From Magnolia sinica (taxonomy: Eukaryota > Streptophyta > Magnoliopsida > Magnoliales > Magnoliaceae): DNA of 64,000 nucleotides. The notes under the pieces were generated by a model. It did no database searches. It saw nothing but the letters and a program-made list of their open reading frames with translations, and was not told the origin of the DNA. Below, in pieces: positions 60,186-64,000 of this stretch. Made by a program: the position numbers and the translations under genes. Numbering within the stretch: the first letter of the stretch is position 1; every line of letters starts with the position of its first letter. Location: positions 83,097,959 through 83,161,958 of the forward strand of contig NC_080579.1 in assembly GCF_029962835.1 (NCBI RefSeq), read 5' to 3'.

Positions 60186-60870
60186 GTTGTCCCCCACATT
60201 ACAGATGCTATTCAAGAGTCAATTGAGCATGTAACAGTTATTATTATGGATGGGAAAGAAGGCCCTGCTGACGTATGTGTCATAGAACTAGGCGGAACGA
60301 TAGGTAGAACTAACTTTAAAGTGGTAATTTTATGTTTGTCCTTGCGTGGGATAAACAACTCAACACGTGGACTTTCATCTTTGGTGGTATTACAATGTTG
60401 GCAATTTTTTGTGCAGGGGATATCGAATCTATGCCGTTTATTGAGGCTTTGGGTCAATTCTCTTATCGTGTGGGAAATGAGATTTTGCATCTGAACATAT
60501 TGGACCCTGATGCTTCTAGAGCTCTTGATCCATCACGCGATTAATCTTCTTCCCATTCTTTTTCACAGGCACCGGCAACTTCTATCTCATTTATGTCAGT
60601 CTCGTTCCCATTTTGAATGTCGTTGGTGAACAGGTAGATAACAGTGGCTTCTGCTAGTTACTTGCACTGGTGGATACATAATCTATTCCATTAGTAGGCA
60701 TAAGAATGAACTTAGCTGTATGCAACCTCTTGAGTTATAACCCAGTATTTGGGGTTGACAGTGATGCTGTTGTTTTCCACCTTCAGAAAACAAAGCTAAC
60801 TCAACACAGTGTTCGGGGACTGCAAGGACTGGGATTGACTCCACATATCTTAGCTTGTCGCAGTGCTATG
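60186..60870 (+). pseudogene. CTP synthase gene fragment (four exons with introns)
   Basis: Four exon-like pieces match plant CTP synthase, which makes CTP from UTP, ATP and glutamine. They are 60186-60303 ('VVPHITDAIQESIE', 'DGKEGPADVCVIELGGTIG'), 60417-60473 ('DIESMPFIEALGQFSYRV'), 60569-60633 ('GNFYLIYVSLVPILNVVGEQ') and 60787 to about 60870 ('KTKLTQHSVRGLQGLGLTPH', 'ILACRSA'). They belong to the N-terminal synthase domain of a protein of about 560 residues. The ATP-loop start and the whole glutamine amidotransferase half are absent. Introns 1 and 3 begin with GT and introns 1-3 end in AG; the donor after exon 2 is now GA, not GT. Kept introns show a DNA-level copy. Not functional. Confidence 0.88.
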
Positions 60871-60994
60871 GTCTCGACCTCTCCCTATATTTCTGTTGTG
60901 CATGTTTTGTTTGTTTGTGTGTCCCATTTCACATCCGGCCGAATCATTACCATCCTTTTCTTACGCCAAAATCCCCCAAACCCTCATTTCACAT

Positions 60995-61245
60995 CCGGCT
61001 GTCTCCCTCTCCCTCTCTCGATCTCCCTCTCCCTCTCCTTCTCCCTCTCCCCCTCTCAATCTCCCTCTCGTGCAATCTCCCTCTCCCGATCTCAACCCGC
61101 TCTCTCGATCTCCCTGTCACTCTCCTTCCCTCTTTCTCAATCTCCCTATCCCTCGATCTCCCTCTTCCTCTTCCGATCTCTACTCTCTCTCTAGATCTCC
61201 CTCTCACTCTCCCTCCCTCTCTCGATCTCCCTCTCCCTTTTTTGG
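60995..61245. repeat. CT-rich simple repeat ('ctctcgatctccctctccct')
   Basis: Irregular repeats of 'ctctcgatctccctctcc'. They open long frames in several phases (Ser/Pro/Leu-rich on plus, Arg/Glu-rich on minus), which I reject as genes. Confidence 0.9.
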
Positions 61246-61676
61246 TGAGCTGTTGCTGAATTGATTAGCTAGCATGCGTATTTATGGTGAAGATTATGGC
61301 TTGGATCCTGCAGAGTCCAGGGCACATAACATATGGTGAGCTGTAGCCCAATTAATTCATCCCTAGGGCTTGTCTAATGGCTAGTTTGTTATGGCGAGAA
61401 TTTTCTCTATTGATCGTATTTTCTTTTATTTTGTCCATTATTTTTGGTTCATTTAGTTTCACACAACTATTTTTCTTAATATTGTTCAGGCCCTAACTGA
61501 AGTGGTTCGGATTTCTCAACAGGTAATTATATCTACCTCCAGTTGTTTATATCTCTACTGGCTATCTACCTCCACTTCATGCTCACGGATCCTTGAGATA
61601 CTTGTTTCAATTCAGTAATGGTGTATGACATTGTATCTACCTCCAGTTGTTTATATCTCTGCTGGCTATCTCTCCT
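61246..61676. other. Unassigned between two gene fragments
   Basis: Contains a small exon-like piece near 61490-61521 ('ALTEVVRISQQ') between 'attgttcag' and 'gtaatt', which could be a further captured exon whose source I do not recognise. Two near copies of 'tctacctccagttgtttata' lie at 61529 and 61634. Confidence 0.4.
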
Positions 61677-62656
61677 AGCTCTGCTGACATATGGAGTGTT
61701 GGATGTACTGTCTGCTGGCTATCTCTCCTATCTCTGTTGAATGTACTATTATCGAGATGGCTACAGGAAAACCTCCCTGGAGCCAGCAGTACGAAGAGGT
61801 ATACTTAAATTCAAAAAAAAAAACTTGTTTTCAGTTGTTTGATTTCGTTTCCTTTCATCGACTCTTCCTGGCATTTGGATTTTTCAAATTAACTTTTCCA
61901 GGTTGCTGCTCTGTTCTATATTGGGACAACAAAGTCACATCAACCCATCCCTGAGCATCTCTCATTGGAGGCTAAGGATTTTCTTTTGAAATGTTTACAA
62001 GAGTAAAGACACTTTTTTTTTTTCTTTTCTTTTCTTTTAGTTTTCATTTTTTTTTTTTTTTTTGCCTTGTGTTTTGGATAGAGTGCTGTTTGAGCGTATT
62101 CATTGCTTTTGATGGAAAAATCATTTACGTTGCTGTCATTAACAACCCACACATCTGATTATTTATTTTTTAAATACAAAATCAATCTAGTAAGGGCCTG
62201 TTTGGTAGACACCTAAAATGAGACCATCTCATTTTCATCAGTTTGCAATTATGTGTTAAGAGCCTTAGAGATCCAAATTTGGCAAGGATTAAAATAATCT
62301 TGATAACCAACAGTCATGATCTCTAAAGACTGAAACTAACAACACATTTTAGCAGTGAACCAAGCTTGAGGCCATCTGCTTCCGAATCACTACAGGTGAG
62401 ATTGCGAGCTTTTAAAAAAATAAAAAATAAAAAAAATAAAAAAAATCTTCCTTGTAGAGCTTTAGAGTGATAAGCAGTGACTAATTATCCAATCTCAAAT
62501 TCAGTCGAGTTGCAGCTTTCCTTTTTTATTATTGAATAGCCAAATCACATAATAATTTAGAGTTTTTTGCCTATTAATTTTGTATCCTGGATGCAGCATC
62601 CCTTTGTCACTAGAGAATATAAAGATCCTCATCCAATATTTCGCTCCTCATCTCTG
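61677..62656 (+). pseudogene. MAPKKK (ANP/NPK1 type) kinase-domain fragment, four exons
   Basis: Exon-like pieces match the C-terminal lobe of plant ANP/NPK1 MAP kinase kinase kinases. They are 61677-61798 ('[10 protein letters not shown]' and '[15 protein letters not shown]'), 61902-62002 ('[20 protein letters not shown]', '[13 protein letters not shown]'), 62356-62395 ('EPSLRPSASESLQ') and 62597-62656 ('HPFVTREYKDPHPIFRSSSL'). These are subdomains IX to XI, with the conserved Asp of DIWSVG and the Arg of LRP. The ATP-binding and catalytic lobes are missing. The introns have GT...AG borders. A 38-base tandem duplication inside the first exon shifts the frame. The source family acts in cytokinesis and stress signalling; this copy cannot. 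Confidence 0.88.
61990..62065. repeat. T-rich run in a kinase-fragment intron
   Basis: Long T and TTTTC runs (62014-62062). The Lys-rich minus-strand frame across it is an artefact. Confidence 0.8.
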
Positions 62657-64000
62657 GTCAGTGTCACTATTTCTAGTTACTTTTGTCACTGGAGAATTAA
62701 AAGTTTGTTTATATAATAAGTGACATGGACTGACCAATTTATTACCTGTATGTTACCTGTCTCAATACTGTTTTTATCAGTCCATCTCAGATTTGTAATT
62801 GTGGTTTGAAAGATGAAGATGGATTCTTAATGGATAAGCTTCACCATGCTAGTGAAGGGTGAGGAAGTGGAGGCAAGGTATATTGAGCTTATTTATCGAA
62901 ATGACTAGTTATGTTTATGCCAGATGTGTTAAACATGTTTATGAGGTTCTCGGTTTTTTGCAATGAAGATTAGTGGACCTACAATGTGTTTTCAACAGAT
63001 GAAGATTATATATATAGAAAATAAGAAGAAATCGGTCTGGGTGTTAATTTGACCAAACCCATCATATCGAGTTGGCTAGTCTAGTTTTGCATAACAAAGT
63101 GTAAAAGATCATTACACAGGGAAGAAGAACGGATTCACTTCGACCTTTCGGAGAAATCCCAAATGGGCCACAGTATAGGAAACAGTGGTGATTGACCATT
63201 AAAAACTTCCTATGGGCTACAAAAGCTACAAACAGTGGTGATTATTTTATTTTTTTGCTTTTCTGTTGCTTATTTTGATTATTATTTTTTTTTTTCTGGC
63301 TATGCATGCATCACGCATCTGATTTTGGACAGTCTGGATTAGCATACAGGCACCCCATTCTTCTATTAGATGATATTATCTTATCTATGTTGTTGAGGAA
63401 ATTTTCTTCAACTTTAGACTGATGTAATTCAGTATTTGTGAAACCCAAAACTGAATGTGCACCAAAAAAGAGGTTAGAAAAATGAAGTGACTTCTAGGAG
63501 CATAATAATCTAACATTATTCCCCATTTTCTTTTTTGAGACAACTTGGGTTTGCATGAACCAACAAGGTGCAAAACAGTGGAAGTTCCCTGTTTGTCACA
63601 AATAGGAATTTTAGCCTCAGTATAAAATTGTGGTTGGAGTTGAAAGTCAGTCTGTTGCATAGTATTAAATAGTAGTGAATAAATAATATATTATGGTTCC
63701 TTTCAGATTTATTTATTTATTATTTTTTTGTTTTTGCTATTTTGATTTTTCTGTAGCTGATAAATTAACCTGGGCTGTCATCTTACACCCATATATAAGG
63801 CTTTTGGCAGATCTCGTGTTCTTCTTTTTCTCTATTAGTTACTTAGACCATCAAATTCAGCTCATTGCTATTTAAAAACTGAGTATCATTTCTCTTGATA
63901 TTTTATTTGTTATATTTTGTGGATCCATCAATTGTTCTAAAAGTCACATATTCAAATGGGTTTTTGTTGATTTTCAGGTTTTACTTACAAATTTGATTTA
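62657..64000. other. Unassigned right end
   Basis: Near 62780-62877 there is an exon-like stretch ('CGLKDEDGFLMDKLHHASEG') between an AG and a GT, possibly a further exon of the kinase fragment, which I cannot confirm. A worn family A MITE piece lies near 63150-63240 ('gggccacagtataggaaac'). The rest is AT-rich with no gene seen. Confidence 0.45.

Noticed and set aside
60706-61264. Three long plus-strand frames (162, 134 and 133 codons)
   Set aside because: Their length comes from the CT-rich simple repeat. Only the first part overlaps a true CTP synthase exon.
61940-62152. Lys-rich minus-strand frame
   Set aside because: Made by T-rich runs in an intron.
1-64000. tRNA, rRNA and other RNA genes
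   Set aside because: I looked for tRNA B-box-like words and rRNA motifs on both strands and saw none that fit a full structure. A tRNA or covariance-model scan would be decisive.

Overview
The window looks like a repeat-dense stretch of nuclear DNA from a flowering plant. The evidence is plant-type copia and Tat-lineage gypsy retrotransposons, hAT and PIF/Harbinger DNA elements, plant telomere-like CCCTAAA words, and intron-bearing fragments of plant genes. A short-element family built around words such as 'cccaccatgatgtatgtg' and 'ttatccacaccgtccatcca' recurs more than a dozen times. From memory I associate this family with magnoliid-type trees, but the sequence alone does not prove the lineage.

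Only one gene looks intact: an intronless four-EF-hand calmodulin-like protein (34748-35347, + strand), set in a gap between short inverted-repeat elements. Two host-gene fossils lie at the right end. They are exons of CTP synthase (60186-60870) and exons of an ANP/NPK1-type MAPKKK kinase domain (61677-62656). They sit side by side in the same orientation, introns still present.

Layout. 1-670: degenerate GC-rich repeats, then telomere-like repeats. 1342-3263: broken hAT transposase. 3303 to about 16045: a non-autonomous LTR retrotransposon with LTRs of about 4.6 kb and only about 0.4 kb between them; its 5' LTR is interrupted by a 3.08 kb solo LTR (7960-11035, perfect TGGGG duplication). 16040-25010: foldback MITEs, one of them split by a copia element (17133-24253, AAATA duplication) that itself carries a gypsy-type solo LTR (21377-23597, CGTAA duplication). 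25098-25817: hAT-type short element. 26336-36890: many foldback MITEs, one PIF/Harbinger element (30522-31194) and the EF-hand gene. 36923-38052: hAT-type element with a second one nested inside. 38560-46560: degenerate 'catgtgcca' repeats split by a second copia element (39759-46275, ATCAT duplication). 47390-55770: fossil Tat-lineage gypsy pol, split by a minus-strand solo LTR (47710-53673). That LTR holds a PIF/Harbinger element and a hAT element, and the hAT element holds two MITEs. 55750-56330: minus-strand copia gag fossil. 56857-59603: a third solo LTR of the same family, inside a MITE. 59660-64000: the host-gene fragments and sequence I could not assign.

The window is best read as layers. 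Target-site duplications let the order of insertion be worked out, in places four levels deep. I found no CRISPR array, tRNA, rRNA or bacterial feature, and no clearly new biochemical system. The most unusual items are the very short-cored LTR element whose LTRs share sequence with the local MITE families, the adjacent CTP synthase and MAPKKK fragments, and the nested hAT/Harbinger/solo-LTR stack.
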